A stretch of 64,000 bases of DNA from Caprimulgus europaeus (Eukaryota > Chordata > Aves > Caprimulgiformes > Caprimulgidae): contig OU015538.1 of the NCBI GenBank assembly GCA_907165065.1, positions 16,197,165 to 16,261,164 of the forward strand, in the 5' to 3' direction. Below, one piece after another: positions 36,152 through 46,905 of this stretch (positions are counted from its first letter, which is position 1; the number at the start of each line of letters is the position of its first letter). The notes below the pieces were generated by a model, which searched no databases, was not told the DNA's origin, and saw only the letters and a program-made list of their open reading frames with translations. Position numbers and translations under genes: made by a program.

Positions 36152-39100
36152 CATGGCAAGTATGGCATAACCCTCCCTCACTTAAATTTGAATACAGAAT
36201 AGAGGCCACCAAATAATGTCTGTCTAGCCTCCTCTGGACTTGATCAATACTGGATTTACTGAGAGACATACAGAAAATGATAAAATTACCTGACAAATCT
36301 AAAAAGTTTGCATATCTTTATTTTCCTCTAAAACTCCTCTTCGGTTCAGGCACATACAGGAGGATAAAGTCTAATTCACTAAGGGATCACCTGGGAAGCC
36401 CGTGGAATTGTCTCATTTTAATAGGAGTGAAAGTGGCTAAGAGTCAAATAATTCAGTCTACTGCAACCCCAGCTGGCAAATTAAAACCAACACTGAACAG
36501 CTTTTTCGGTAACCAGCTGTAGTAATAATTTTTACTAATAAATTGGTGAATAAAATTGTTTTGTTCCTAAGCGAGGTTTTTCATTCCTGAATCAACAACT
36601 CTCAAAAAAAATGAGTGGGTTTTGGGGGTTTTTTCAGATAAAGTTTAGCTCTTTGTTATATAAATCTGAATCCTCACACTCTATCTATTTGTTATCTCTT
36701 TATTGTCTTGTTAAGCAGGTGTACAGTACTGAGAACAATGATTCCTCATTAGATCCTGTAAATGCTACAACAACAAAAAAATAAAACTGCCATACAGTTT
36801 AAAAACAATCTATTTCTTCAGCCCTTGTACTTTTTCTGGTTTTACATTTTGTGATCTTGGGCATTCCTTTAATTTATCATCATGAGAGAACCTGTCAATA
36901 GAGAGAGTTATGAAAACAAGATAGGATTGGAGAAAAAAACATATATAGATTTTTACCTTGGGTGATTAAATTCTCACTGACATTAACATATGACAACCTG
37001 TTAGAATGATTTGTAAGTCTTTACAGTTTTATAAATAGCTTTATCTCTTCATTCCATATGAGGAAAAAGCAAAGTATTATTTATTGTACCTTTTTTCTAT
37101 CACAGCATGGAATATTTCAAAGACTTATATTAAGTTTTGTGGAAGTCTCTTGATATTAAAGGACTGCAGATCCAAGACGATGAAACTTTCTTTATATCTT
37201 CTGGCCCCCTGCTGTACATGTTGTTACACAGTATTTTGTAAAAGAACTAGCTCTAATCCACACAAAGGAATGCTTTCCTTTTATTGTCATGCCATTGTAA
37301 AGCTAAAGCAAGCCATAATAATTTCATTAAATCATGCTGAATTCCTTAGAAATGTTGAGAATGATTTGTAACATGTAATGTTTGCTCTACAGATGGACTG
37401 AATATTTATAATATTTAGTTTATACCATGTTATTTATTCTTTAAAAAATGACATATTTGGTTTTGTTTTCTTAGTAGAGCATAAGGAAAATTGTATTAAT
37501 TAGGCTATTTACATGATTTCCTAACTTGGAGCAGTGAAAGTTGCCTTTAGCTAGCAAATAATTGGAATTACAATTGCTGGAGATATCACAAGTTTTTTAA
37601 TTATATCAAGCTCCATCAAGCTCTGATAGGACATTAATAGTTACTTCCCTTTACTGCCAGATCTTTTTCCCCACTAAGCCATTCCAGTGTATTCAAAGCC
37701 ATAAACCAGAGATATATGACAAGAAACAATAATCTTCCAATTTTATTCCCCAGACTTCAGGTTTACTAGCATATCCCTTTGGGAACATAATGACAGAACT
37801 TGTCTTTATGAAAGACACTGGAAATAGATTGTAGTCTAAAAGTTACCAGAAGATTTTGGATAAGCAACCAGTTTTGTTTGAAATAACAGTGAAGTATGAA
37901 AAATACAGAAAAGCTAACACAGCACAAATATATTTTAGTACTGTAGAAAATTCTTGCCAACATGCATATTGTTTTTTCTTTGCTTTTCAAAATCAGAGGG
38001 GAGGAAGAAGCTCATTAATTCAATATTTTATTTCTAAAAGACAGGGAAAAGTCAATCAAACACTACAGTTTCTATGATGAGAACTGTAGACCATCTCTGA
38101 TAAGGTGAGTGCAAGCTAGGTTTATATCAGGCTTAATTTTCATTCAGTAATAGTCATTACATACTTATAATAAGGCTGTGAATAACCTTTCTTTTTTCTA
38201 AGCTAGCAGTGTTACTCAAAGAACTTTAGACAAAAGACTTGAGAGCACCATAAAGTCCTTCAGAGGCAGAAAATTAACCTGGTTCCAAATGACCACCATA
38301 ATGTAAGAAAGGGATACACAGACATTACTCTTTCAAGCAAAATGCTCTGTGATCTGAAAAGATTCTCCTGTGTCTACTTTAAGCATTTAACTGTTTCTAC
38401 AGCAGATAGCAAGTGCATACAAAGCTTCAGTGAAAATATGTATCTTACCCCTCTGGATGGAAGAAGCAGAGCAAGAAGTCAGTGTCACCATTCTTCCACT
38501 TACAGAAAGTGCCATAGGCTGAACACCTAAACAGTGAGAGTTAAACACTAATAATCAAATACTGATTCTTGAAGTTAGTCCTTGTTTTAGAACACCATAA
38601 TCCTAATTCCTTTTAAGAGTTGCAAATAGAAATGCCCCTTCCTAAAGTGTTACCAGCTAATTGCTGGCATCTTCAAAAAATCCCACAGTTCATGACCTTC
38701 AGTGTTCACCATCTCCAGTTTTATATTCCCACAATCTACATATCACTTCAGAACCTTATTTTCTTACTTAAAACATCACACAATGCCCTATCTATCCCCT
38801 ATGGTTTGCACTGAAAGTAGGTGAGAAGAAAGCATAGAAGAAATAGATGTGGGGTTTTTTTTAAATAAGTGGGGCAGGGGCAGAGTCATGGGTTCATTTT
38901 TGGTCAAAACATTATCTCTAGCAATATCAAAACCCAACATCCACTGTTGGACCTGCATGTCTATGAGAAATCTGTTAAAACAACTAGATTATGATTAATA
39001 AATATACTTATGCAGTTAGTACTGAATGTTCAATTTTCTATTTCTCAGGTGCCAGGAAGCTGTTTAAAGCTTGGCATTAGGCTGGACCAACTATTTCAGA

Positions 39101-39359
39101 AAATCTATGAAACATGAGAAAAATTGAGTAAAACTCCAGAAAACATTTTAAAAACTTCTGTTTCATTAACTGAAAATTCAGTCAACCTCCGGGAGTTACT
39201 GTGCCAAATCTGGAGGCACCGTAGCAACTACGAGGTGAAACAGGCATTTTTATTTCTACTTCAAGTGCAAGTTGCAACACATTGTTGAAGATTACGCTGT
39301 TTCCAAAAACCTCATTACCGTTTCAAGGAGAAAAATAACTGCTGAAGTATTTGTTGCTT
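36152..39359. other. AT-rich unique sequence
   Basis: No gene was recognised. G/T junction blocks occur at about 36613-36636 and 38849-38862. Around 39180-39300 the sequence is slightly richer in CG dinucleotides, just upstream of the LTR-like signals. Confidence 0.5.
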
Positions 39360-39660
39360 GTTAATAATATGAGTGGCTCAGAAGGAGTTAACAGGGACCT
39401 TTCTATGAGATAGGTCACCAATTAAGATGAGATACAAACCCAGGCATGTGAATGCAAGGGGTTAAAAGTTATTTTAGCCCTCCTAGCCCACAGTAAATCC
39501 ATACCTGTCCATCTAGATACAATAAATCCCTTCTAAGAGCAGAGCTTCATTTTGAACAATATCCTATAAAAATCTGAATTTTCCTAATAAACACTGTTCA
39601 TTACTTTTCTTCCTTCTGCTGCAGCAGCAATATTGATGACCTTTTTTTATCTTCAACCTT
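39360..39660 (+). repeat. Possible degraded LTR-like element
   Basis: A TATAAA sequence (39565-39570) is followed 16 bases later by AATAAA (39586-39591) and then a T/C-rich 'cactgttcattacttttcttccttctgctgcag' stretch, an order seen in some avian endogenous retrovirus LTRs around the polyadenylation signal. A second AATAAA lies at 39521. The spacing from TATAAA to AATAAA is short, and no TG...CA ends with a target-site duplication could be fixed. Chance occurrence in AT-rich DNA is possible. Confidence 0.25.
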
Positions 39661-40559
39661 TGACTTGCCTGTTCTGTATCTCTGTCACTAACACTGTGTT
39701 AAGGAAAAGCTCTGCAAAGCAGTACAGAAACTAAAACAGTGTAGTGGAAGACAAATGACAACATAATCCTAAACTAGAAAAAATACCTCTAAGGATGAGT
39801 GTAAATGGGCAATTCAAATTCTACTGCTCAAACAGTGCAGTGTGACAGAACAGGTGACTTAGACTCGTGTTCAAATGAGATACAGTTAAACATATATACA
39901 TATGTACCTTTATGTAGGTCCAGGTAGCAGGATGAAGTGCAGACACTTTGCCCATGACTGACCCCAGACCCCAGACACAGCTTGTAAGACCAGCCCTGGT
40001 GTGCTGTGAGCTCCTTCTCAACTTATTACCCAAAGTGCTAGGGAGGCAAAGCTGGTGAAAATATTTGCACTCATCAGACCTCTCAAGTTTAACGCCTTTT
40101 GCAGCACTTTGCAAGATGAAATAATTTGCCACAGGATCTGTGAAACCCCAGCTTTTTTTTTTTTTTTTCATTTACTCTTTGAGGATCATGTTAAAAAAAA
40201 CCAACACCAAAAACAAAAACACCACCAAAAAAACCCCAACCTTAACCCAGCACTATAATCACAGTCATTAAAATCTATTTCAGCCAGTGGTGGACTGAAG
40301 TTAAGGCTAGGAGTTGGGTAACCTGACATCTTTCTTCTGCCAATATTCAACCTGAACACAGTTCACGCATGGTGCATAGAGGTGCTCCTCTCATGAACAA
40401 CCCCCAACGTTCACTGCGGCTCAGACAAGGCCCTCACTTCAAAGATTATCAAAGGCACACCGGCAACGTATGCATGAGAGGAAGTTATTTTCTCTGGCTT
40501 GCAAATGGAGAAGCTTACATACAAAAAGACTGTAGCTTAAAATTTTAAAACACCTGCAA
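39661..40559. other. Mixed-composition unique sequence
   Basis: Nothing was recognised except a T run (40153-40168) and an A/C-rich block (40193-40242). G+C content rises toward the island that starts near 40.56 kb. Confidence 0.45.
40193..40242. repeat. A/C-rich low-complexity block
   Basis: A runs alternate with CC, CACC and a final CCCC. It is preceded by a T run (40153-40168), so the two could pair loosely, but no defined hairpin is apparent. Confidence 0.75.
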
Positions 40560-41015
40560 ATCGTCAGTGCCCGATCAGGGTACGCTTTACGCAGGCTCCA
40601 CACAAGTGTGCCCTGATGACCCAGTGCCATGTCACCGTGCACCGCACGGCCTGCACCCACCACAGGCATCAAAGGGGCTGTGAGTCCGACAGGCTGTATT
40701 TTGTTGGTACAGTCATTCCAGTAGGCTGGCCCAACTAATAAAGCAAAGAGGTACCAAATGAAAGAAATGTAAAAGAGCTGCGCAGACACTGACCTCTGCC
40801 CCTCTGCCTGCACCAGGGGCTCCAGCCTTCCCCTCACCCAGCAGCCTTCAGTGGTTGCTGTGCTACAAACACTGCTGGGCAGCCTCCCCCAGCTGCCCGG
40901 GGAACTCTCGTCCTTCCCACAATCCCTGAGGCTGGGCCCTGGCTGCCAGGGAGCGGCCCCTGGCCTGCCCTGCCCCTGCCTGCGGGCACTCCCTTCCAGA
41001 AGCTTCCAGCAGCCC

Positions 41016-41237
41016 ATGCCCGGGAGCTGGGCCAGCTCTGCCTCGGCCCTCAGGGCTGCAGCAGTCAGGGGAGCCGGCCTGCGGGAAGAAGCTGTCCCTC
41101 AGGTAATGGCAGCTTCTTCCCTGAGAACCATCGAGGGAGCTGGCCCACAGAAAGACGCCGTCCCTCAGGTCATGGCAGCCTCTTCGCTGAGGGCAGGAGT
41201 GCTTCTCACAGCTCTTGATGTAGGGATTTGTGTTTAA
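41016..41237 (+). CDS. Hypothetical small open frame in the GC island (uncertain)
   Basis: An ATG at 41016 opens a 73-codon frame ending at the TAA at 41235. The frame is also open for at least 55 codons upstream, so if it is real it may be the end of a longer spliced coding sequence. It contains the 22-residue tandem repeat with the third-position-biased differences described separately. The translation is rich in alanine, serine and leucine, with no signal peptide, membrane segment or known domain. The ATG context is poor (C at -3). CAG|GTAATG at 41100-41108 would be a good splice donor inside the first repeat and argues against a simple continuous exon. An AATAAA lies about 95 bases after the stop. 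This is an inference from one local pattern and may well be wrong. Confidence 0.15.
   Translation: MPGSWASSASALRAAAVRGAGLREEAVPQVMAASSLRTIEGAGPQKDAVPQVMAASSLRAGVLLTALDVGICV
41062..41194 (+). repeat. 66-bp tandem duplication, in frame (22 codons)
   Basis: Two units offset by exactly 66 bases share TCCCTCAGGT-type sequence at 41095 and 41161 and GGGAG at 41069 and 41135. In the plus frame the 19 comparable codons translate as GAGLREEAVPQVMAASSLR and GAGPQKDAVPQVMAASSLR, with 15 identical residues. The eleven nucleotide differences fall eight at third, two at second and one at first codon positions. The last twelve residues are identical although five of their codons differ. This resembles a protein repeat under constraint, but it is a short sample. 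A more diverged partial unit may precede it (GGGAGCTGG at 41022). Confidence 0.8.
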
Positions 41238-41240
41238 CCA

Positions 41241-43394
41241 CGGAGCAGAAGTCAGGGACAGGAGTCGCAGGGAGGTGGGGTCAGTGAGGTCTCAATTATC
41301 CCGATTTTGCCCTCAAAGTGATGGATATCAAATAAAAGTCTTTGCTTTCCTGTGGCTGTTTGAAGATTTGTGCCCTTAGTCTGAGCTTGAAGGGGGGAAA
41401 ATGGGAGTAAACACTTGACCATCTGACTCCAGAAGGTCAGTCGGTGGAGAGAAGAAACTTTTAACTCCAGGCAATTTTCTGTAGACACCAGACATTTCTT
41501 ATCATATTGAGGTAATCAGTAATTTCTTTGTTTTTGAGGATTACAGACACTGATTAAAACAAAGCTCTGCTCTTTTTCTGACACTGTCACTGCAAGCCAT
41601 GAAAGCATTACCACAGAAGTTTTTCCATGAAACTGCATCTTCCCTCAAGTGTAACCTCATTTAAATATCAAGGCAAGATCCAAAAATGTGTGCCCAGTTT
41701 TATACAACATGCATGGAAGCATCTAATGTAGGGTATTTTAAAAAGGCTGAGCAGAGAAAAAGAAGGCCTGTTTTCCTTGTTTCCAGCTCACAAAAGGATT
41801 ATACAATACTGTTTATGGCTTAATCAGAGATTTTGTTTTAAAAGATATTTTAAATTATTGCATTATTTTACATTCTTTCCTCTGGGAAATCAAAACTGAC
41901 AATGACACACTCATTCACCCATTAAGGGAACTATGCTGAATTCTGTGCATTAATCTTGCTGAAATTAGACTTTTGGGGAGCTATGGCCTTTGTTTCTCTT
42001 ATCATTGGGAAGAAAATCAATATATTTTCTGCCTTCGTGCATCCATGCGTACGTTCCAAGAAGTTAAGCACTGTGTAATAACTTAATTCTGCTGTAATCA
42101 TTACACTGAGATTAAAGATTTAAGATACTAATTTTGATGCATGAAATCAAGTAAATAAACAAAGAAAAATAAATTCAATAAACAGTACACCTATTGTAGG
42201 ATCCCAGTGACCCAAACTCACAAAAGTTAGGAAAAAAAAAAAAAAAAAGCATTTCTGTAAGTGTGACATTTCAGTTTGAGAATTTTATCCTGAACAAGCT
42301 GACTTACAGTATGAAAAATTTTGAGAAACATCACAGTAAACTTTTTGGATCTGTTTCAGTAAATATGTCACAAACGAACTAGAGGCAGAACCGAGCCCCA
42401 TGTAAGGAGATCACCAGGAACTGTATTTACATGATTCTAGCAAGAATAAGAAAGTGTTTTAGTAGGTGCATCTGCAACAGAGCAACGTAGCAGCCGGTAT
42501 ATTGGCTAGACTTTAGGAGAAATAAAATCAGCCTACTGAAACCTTCCCACTTTTACTAAAGCATCTATATGCAACATGAAATAAGTCGCCAAGTTTCTCT
42601 GTGCCCCAGACCACATCTGGAAAACAAATACAGTACTCCACTACCACAATAAGAGGTTGTCAGGAAGGGCAGGGGTATTAAACAACTAGGGCCAGCTTTG
42701 GGGAGACAGAAGAATGAGGAATGGACATGCCAAAAGAGAAAAAGCCAAACTCTGACTAGAAGTCTTAAGTACAAGAATTTATAACACGAATAAGCAATAA
42801 AACCATAGGGGGAAGGAATATATTAAATAAGGAGAGAAAGTTTATTTTGGCTTGCATGTTTCTCTGGCTGTGAGAAGAAATAAAGCTGATTTGGCTAGAA
42901 TTAACCCTGCAATACTCTATGTGTTGTCCCTACTCCCAGTTTGATGTTCCTTCACTGACATAATTAAAGAGGTGTCGTAGGCTCTACTTGCTTTCATATT
43001 GGGAGTAGGGAATAACTGCTGATATAAGTTAACAGCTGGAAATATGTAAAATAAATGTAAGCTACTCTAGTGAAATGGCAGATCTTTTTAAAGACTCTTC
43101 TGTCAATCAAAACATAAACCCACATGCCATATAGCCCTAAACTAAAAGTTAGGAGGAATAATCAGGGCTATATGTTATTTTGGTAAGGTAATGGATTAGA
43201 AAGATACATTGTTTTAAATCAGTCATCAGCTAAAGGAGTGGCAATGCTTTAATAACAGCAGGATTGGTTTTGTAAGTGAAAAGACCAGTGAAAAGCTGGC
43301 TGGGTGCACTAGTAATCTTCAAAGCTTGATTGCTTTTTCTGATAGCTTTAGAAAATTAGTGGATGAAAGCATGTGTAATATATCTGGTCTGAGT
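41241..43394. other. AT-rich unique sequence
   Basis: Apart from the candidate AATAAA at 41331, nothing was recognised. An A run lies at about 42231-42248. Confidence 0.5.
41331..41363 (+). promoter_or_regulatory. Candidate polyadenylation signal downstream of the GC island
   Basis: AATAAA at 41331-41336 is followed about 14-25 bases later by the GT-rich CCTGTGGCTGTTTG, the usual arrangement of a hexamer and downstream element. It lies about 95 bases beyond the stop codon of the plus-strand open frame. AATAAA is frequent by chance in AT-rich DNA, although this copy sits at the edge of a GC-rich region. Confidence 0.3.
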
Positions 43395-43690
43395 AAAACA
43401 CTTGATGTAGTGCCTTACAAAAATCTTTACTTGCAAAATTAATTCAAATTGGCTTGGACATGGAGTACTGTCGCTTGGATTTAAAAATGGCTGGCTGAGT
43501 GCAAATAAAGGGTAATGAAAAATGGCAATGTATCAAGTTGGTGGGAGGTGTCTGGTGGAGCTCTGCAGGGATCACTGTTTGGTCCTGTTTATTTAACATC
43601 TTCATTAACAACCTGGAAGAGGGAGTAAAGCAGCATGTTAATTAAACTGACACATAATAAATCAGGAATTGCTTCTAACGCCAGCAGTAA
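43395..43690 (+). mobile_element. CR1-type LINE reverse transcriptase fragment, decayed
   Basis: The plus strand contains, in order, KTLDVVPYKNL (from about 43396, for the KAFDxVPHxxLL motif), KNGNVSSWWEVSGGALQGS (43518-43576, for the region leading into GVPQGSVLGP), GP, and after a frameshift NIFINNLEEGV (about 43597-43630, for NIFINDL). A trace of the following 'kfaDDTkLgg' region is seen as 'aattaaactgacacataataaatcaggaattgc'. Frameshifts and stops make it a dead copy. Its 3' untranslated end was not identified nearby. Confidence 0.8.
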
Positions 43691-45054
43691 TACTTTACAA
43701 AAACGCAGCATACTACCAAGGTTTCAAGAAAGGTTAAAAGTGTCAATAACAAAGACTTAGCTGAGATATTATAATTGCATTCTACCTTTTGAGTAAAATA
43801 GACCAAAATATACATTAAGTGAGAGTCAGAAGCCTACTAGCAACCTACTAATTTAGAGCATGAATTAAACTTCCACTGAAAGAAACACTTTATTTTTCTG
43901 CTAACATTTGCAATGCAGTAGATTCAGTGGTAAAGAGTGAGTCAGTTCAGTCCACTAATCAGATGGAAAACTAGTATGTGGGGAGAGGGTGGTTAAATCA
44001 GTTTTCAGTTGTTTCTACATGTGATTGACCGCTAAATATAATATAAAGGAGGAAACAGAGGGACAAGAGGAATTAGTGATAGGACTGCATCTTTTGGTAT
44101 CACTCAGTTAAATTGAATTAGATATAACATAGACCACCCCCTTAAGTATAGTTTTATAGTTTCATATGACAGCCAAAATTCAGCATTTTAGAGTACCGTT
44201 TCCACAATGCCAAGATAGTAATCTACTGTTACAGTATGCTGGATTTACTTTAATTACAAGTACTTCTGAAAAACCTGAAATAGATAAGTAAACATGAAGT
44301 CATTCACTGAACAGTGATGAAAATTGTCCAAAGACTACAATAAGTCACAGAAAAGAGTTCTCAAAAATAGGCTGGAATGCTAGTAGTTAGTCAGACACCT
44401 ATTTCTGTTTTACAAACATATGTAATATAAAGACAGACCTAAAATAATAGTGGTGTTATCTCTCGGTGCTTTGAATGATTTACAGCAGCTTTTCTAGGCT
44501 GGCCCTTGGGCTGGAGTACTGCACTGAATCGTAACTGTAGATTCATTTTTAAAGGAGAGTTTGATGTTACTTCCTAAATGTAACAAAACAGAAAAGAACT
44601 TTTAAGGTCTCTTGTATAATAGCCAGTTTAAATTGTGCTGGGAACCTGTGAAGTCCCCAGAAAACGCAAGAGTAGTTCAAAGCTGTGAAAGTCTCACGGT
44701 CATAAAGCTACTTCCTACATTAGCAGGGAAGGATTGTAAACCAATTAAGGTAAAGCTTTGGGGTCCCCACGCTAAATGCTGTCTTGTTAACTTGTTGTTG
44801 TGGCTTTTGGAAGGCAAAGCCGTATAGTCAGGCAAAAATAGATAGACAAGCAAGTCCATCTGTCCAGTGGAACTCCACTCCAGAATGGAGCTCTGGGAGA
44901 TTCCTTGTCTTCATTGAATTGAATCTGTCATGCTGTTTGTCTAAAATAAACGTAAACCTATTAGGAGAACCAGATAACAGGATGCACTCTTTTGATGTCA
45001 CATTCATTAGGTAGGTAACTTTCTATTCATGAACTAGACCCTGACCTGTCATTC
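43691..45054. other. AT-rich unique sequence, possibly LINE-derived in part
   Basis: The sequence following the reverse transcriptase fragment may be the rest of the same element, but no landmark was recognised. The open frames at 44612-45014 have no domain. Confidence 0.4.
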
Positions 45055-45125
45055 AGAGCTGTAAAACCTGAATTGGCTGAAGCCAGTAGTTACACTGATG
45101 TAAATGAGAACAAAGAAACCCAAAT
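45055..45125 (+). repeat. Possible ancient amniote repeat fragment
   Basis: The stretch GCTGAAGCCAGTAGTTACAC followed by TGATGTAAATGAGAACA (45078-45114) resembles a motif I recall from old repeats shared by turtles, crocodilians and birds ('gaagtcagtggagttacac..gtgtaaatgagagcagaatc'). I cannot name the family. The match is short. Confidence 0.3.
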
Positions 45126-46372
45126 TCATTTGCCAATATCTAATAAAATATGATGTATACATAAAAGCATTCAATGCACTTTAGCTGCTGTAGAGAGACA
45201 TTCTCTTGGCAAGTTATGTAATAACCTCTCTTGCAAGGGTATAGTGAAAAACCACAAAAACATTAAGGGTTGTTTAGGTGTCAGCTATTGCAATACATTT
45301 TTCTGAACTAATTTATTCTCTATGGTCTTGACCTGAATGCTACTATCCATTAATGGCACTAGTTTTGTATAGTTTTATTTTGAATCCTCTCTTTTTAAGT
45401 ATTTATCTTCTCTTGTTGTTTGGTTTTAGTTTTTTTCTTTAAATCTACTAATTTGTGAAGCAGCTGCATTGGTCATGAACTACTTGCCTTTTATTATACC
45501 TACAATGATTTTTAAACAGAAAGAATCTGCTCATGGGGATGCTAATCCTTCCATTATAGAAATAATTAAGCTCTTTTATTTGCAAGATGAAAATCTTTAG
45601 GGAACATATGAAAACTAGCAAAGAGTGCTTTTTTTTTTTTTTTTAAAGGGGTAAAAAGATGATATAAACAGTGTCTATTCAACTGTGGCATTTGGAGAGG
45701 CATACAAACACTTACCCAAATCTTTCTCAGTTGTTCCTCCATTTGGTTCAGGAAAAAAAGATATTCGATAGAACTTTCTTTACAAAAATATGATGGCAAG
45801 TTCTCATAAGACCTTTTCTAAGTCTTTTCAGTATTAGTATGCTTGTATTCTTTTATGATCCATGTTAACCTAAATATTTTTATTCTATCTTTCTATTCTG
45901 TATTTATCTATAGACTGTAATTGTTTGCAAAGCACACTCTTCCCCAGTTAAACAAAGCTACTTGTATTAGTTTTAATTAACATTCTTTAGGTTTTGTTGT
46001 AATGGTGCATTTTATATGTAGGAACATCTGTTTCTAACGCTCCTATGGTATTTGGTTCTATATAGAGAACTATATTTACAAATATAGGATCTAGCACATT
46101 ACCCCACAAATATTTTTGAAAACTTAAGTGACACAAAAACGCCATCCAATCAGTATATTTTGGCTCGTAAGAGATAGAGGAATACAGGAACATTCCTTGA
46201 CTGCTCATGCCTGGTGAAGATGTCACAAGTGAAAGGGAACAGCTGAGGTCACTGAGTTGTGAGGCAGGAGTGTTTAGAGGACAAAAACCAGAAAACCATG
46301 AGAAAGCAGATTTCATATTTTATTTATGCTCACCTGATAAATTCCTTTATATGTGTCTGACTTGAGGCAGGT
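45126..46372. other. AT-rich unique sequence
   Basis: Nothing was recognised except an A/T-run (about 45630-45646). The minus-strand open frame 45987-46316 (109 codons) has no known domain. Confidence 0.5.
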
Positions 46373-46377
46373 GGCAG

Positions 46378-46640
46378 TGGGTTGGTTTTATGTTACACCT
46401 GATGGAGCCCTGATTTCCTGGAGAAGGCTAAACACTTGCCTCCTGATGGGAATTAGTTAATTAATTCCTTATTTTGGTTTGCTTGTGCATGTGGCTTTTG
46501 CTTTACCTATTAAACTCTCTTTATCTCAACCCACATTTTTTCTCACTTTTACCTTTCTGATTCTCTCCCCCAACACACTCTGGGAGAGTGAGTGAGCGGC
46601 TGTGTGGTGCTTAGCTGCCTACTGGGGTTAAACAAGGACA
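46378..46640 (+). mobile_element. Solo LTR of an endogenous retrovirus
   Basis: The 263-bp element begins TG and ends CA and is flanked by the 5-bp direct repeat GGCAG (46373-46377 and 46641-46645), as expected of an integrated LTR. The right half, with GCTTTACCTATTAAACTCTC, TTTATCTCAACCCAC, TTTTCTCACTTTTACC, GATTCTCTCCCCCAAC, GTGAGTGAGCGGCTG, GTGGTGCTTAGCTGCC and GGGGTTAAAC, matches an LTR family that I recognise as widespread in neoavian genomes. ATTAAA at about 46509 is the likely polyadenylation hexamer. No gag, pol or env sequence adjoins it, so the provirus has been lost by recombination between its LTRs. Orientation follows the hexamer. The left boundary depends on the short repeat and another GGCAG occurs at 46366. 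Confidence 0.8.
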
Positions 46641-46754
46641 GGCAGGAAGGGAAGTGAAGGAAGTGCTGGGCACTTACAACACGATTATCTAACTGGACAG
46701 AAAAAATGAAGAAGTCCAAGTAAGAGGAACAGGGAAGAGGAGAAGATGTCATTG
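46641..46754. other. Short spacer between LTR and LINE fragment
   Basis: This purine-rich stretch of about 110 bases begins with the right copy of the GGCAG duplication. Nothing else was recognised. Confidence 0.5.
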
Positions 46755-46905
46755 AATAACAACACCGTGACAAAAGGTTTTGACAAGATTCCTCACTAAG
46801 GGCTTCTAAAGAAATTATGTTGCTTGGTGATCTAGGTCAGTTGTTACAGTGAGGAGGGTTGTTCAGAGGGATCTGTACTGGATCCTATATTCAGAAATGA
46901 ACTGA
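46755..46905 (+). mobile_element. CR1-type reverse transcriptase scrap, decayed
   Basis: KGFDKIPH (about 46775-46798, for KAFDxVPH) is followed by EGCSEGSVLDPIFRNEL (about 46855-46905, for the GVPQGSVLGPLLFNIFINDL region). The intervening stretch is shorter than in the fragment at 43.4 kb, implying an internal deletion. It is beyond function. The same domain region occurs 3.4 kb upstream, so these are two copies or one rearranged copy. Confidence 0.6.

Larger units (their letters stand above)
40560..41240. other. GC-rich island with open frames on both strands
   Basis: About 680 bases are strongly G+C-rich compared with the AT-rich surroundings. I count roughly 21 CG dinucleotides, far denser than the flanks, but by eye the observed/expected ratio is below the 0.6 used for CpG islands. 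Two long open frames overlap. The minus frame 40439-41017 has 192 codons and a hydrophobic segment near residues 82-100. The plus frame ends at a TAA at 41235 and is open from before 40851, with its first ATG at 41016. Neither shows a recognisable domain. An AATAAA with GT-rich sequence after it lies downstream (41331-41363). Candidates are a decayed promoter island, a lineage-specific exon or an unidentified retroelement. Confidence 0.4.

Noticed and set aside
40439..41017. 192-codon minus-strand frame as a real protein
   Set aside because: It is the longest frame with a true ATG, but stop codons are scarce in GC-rich DNA, the translation has no known domain, and the opposite strand is also open; described only as part of the island.
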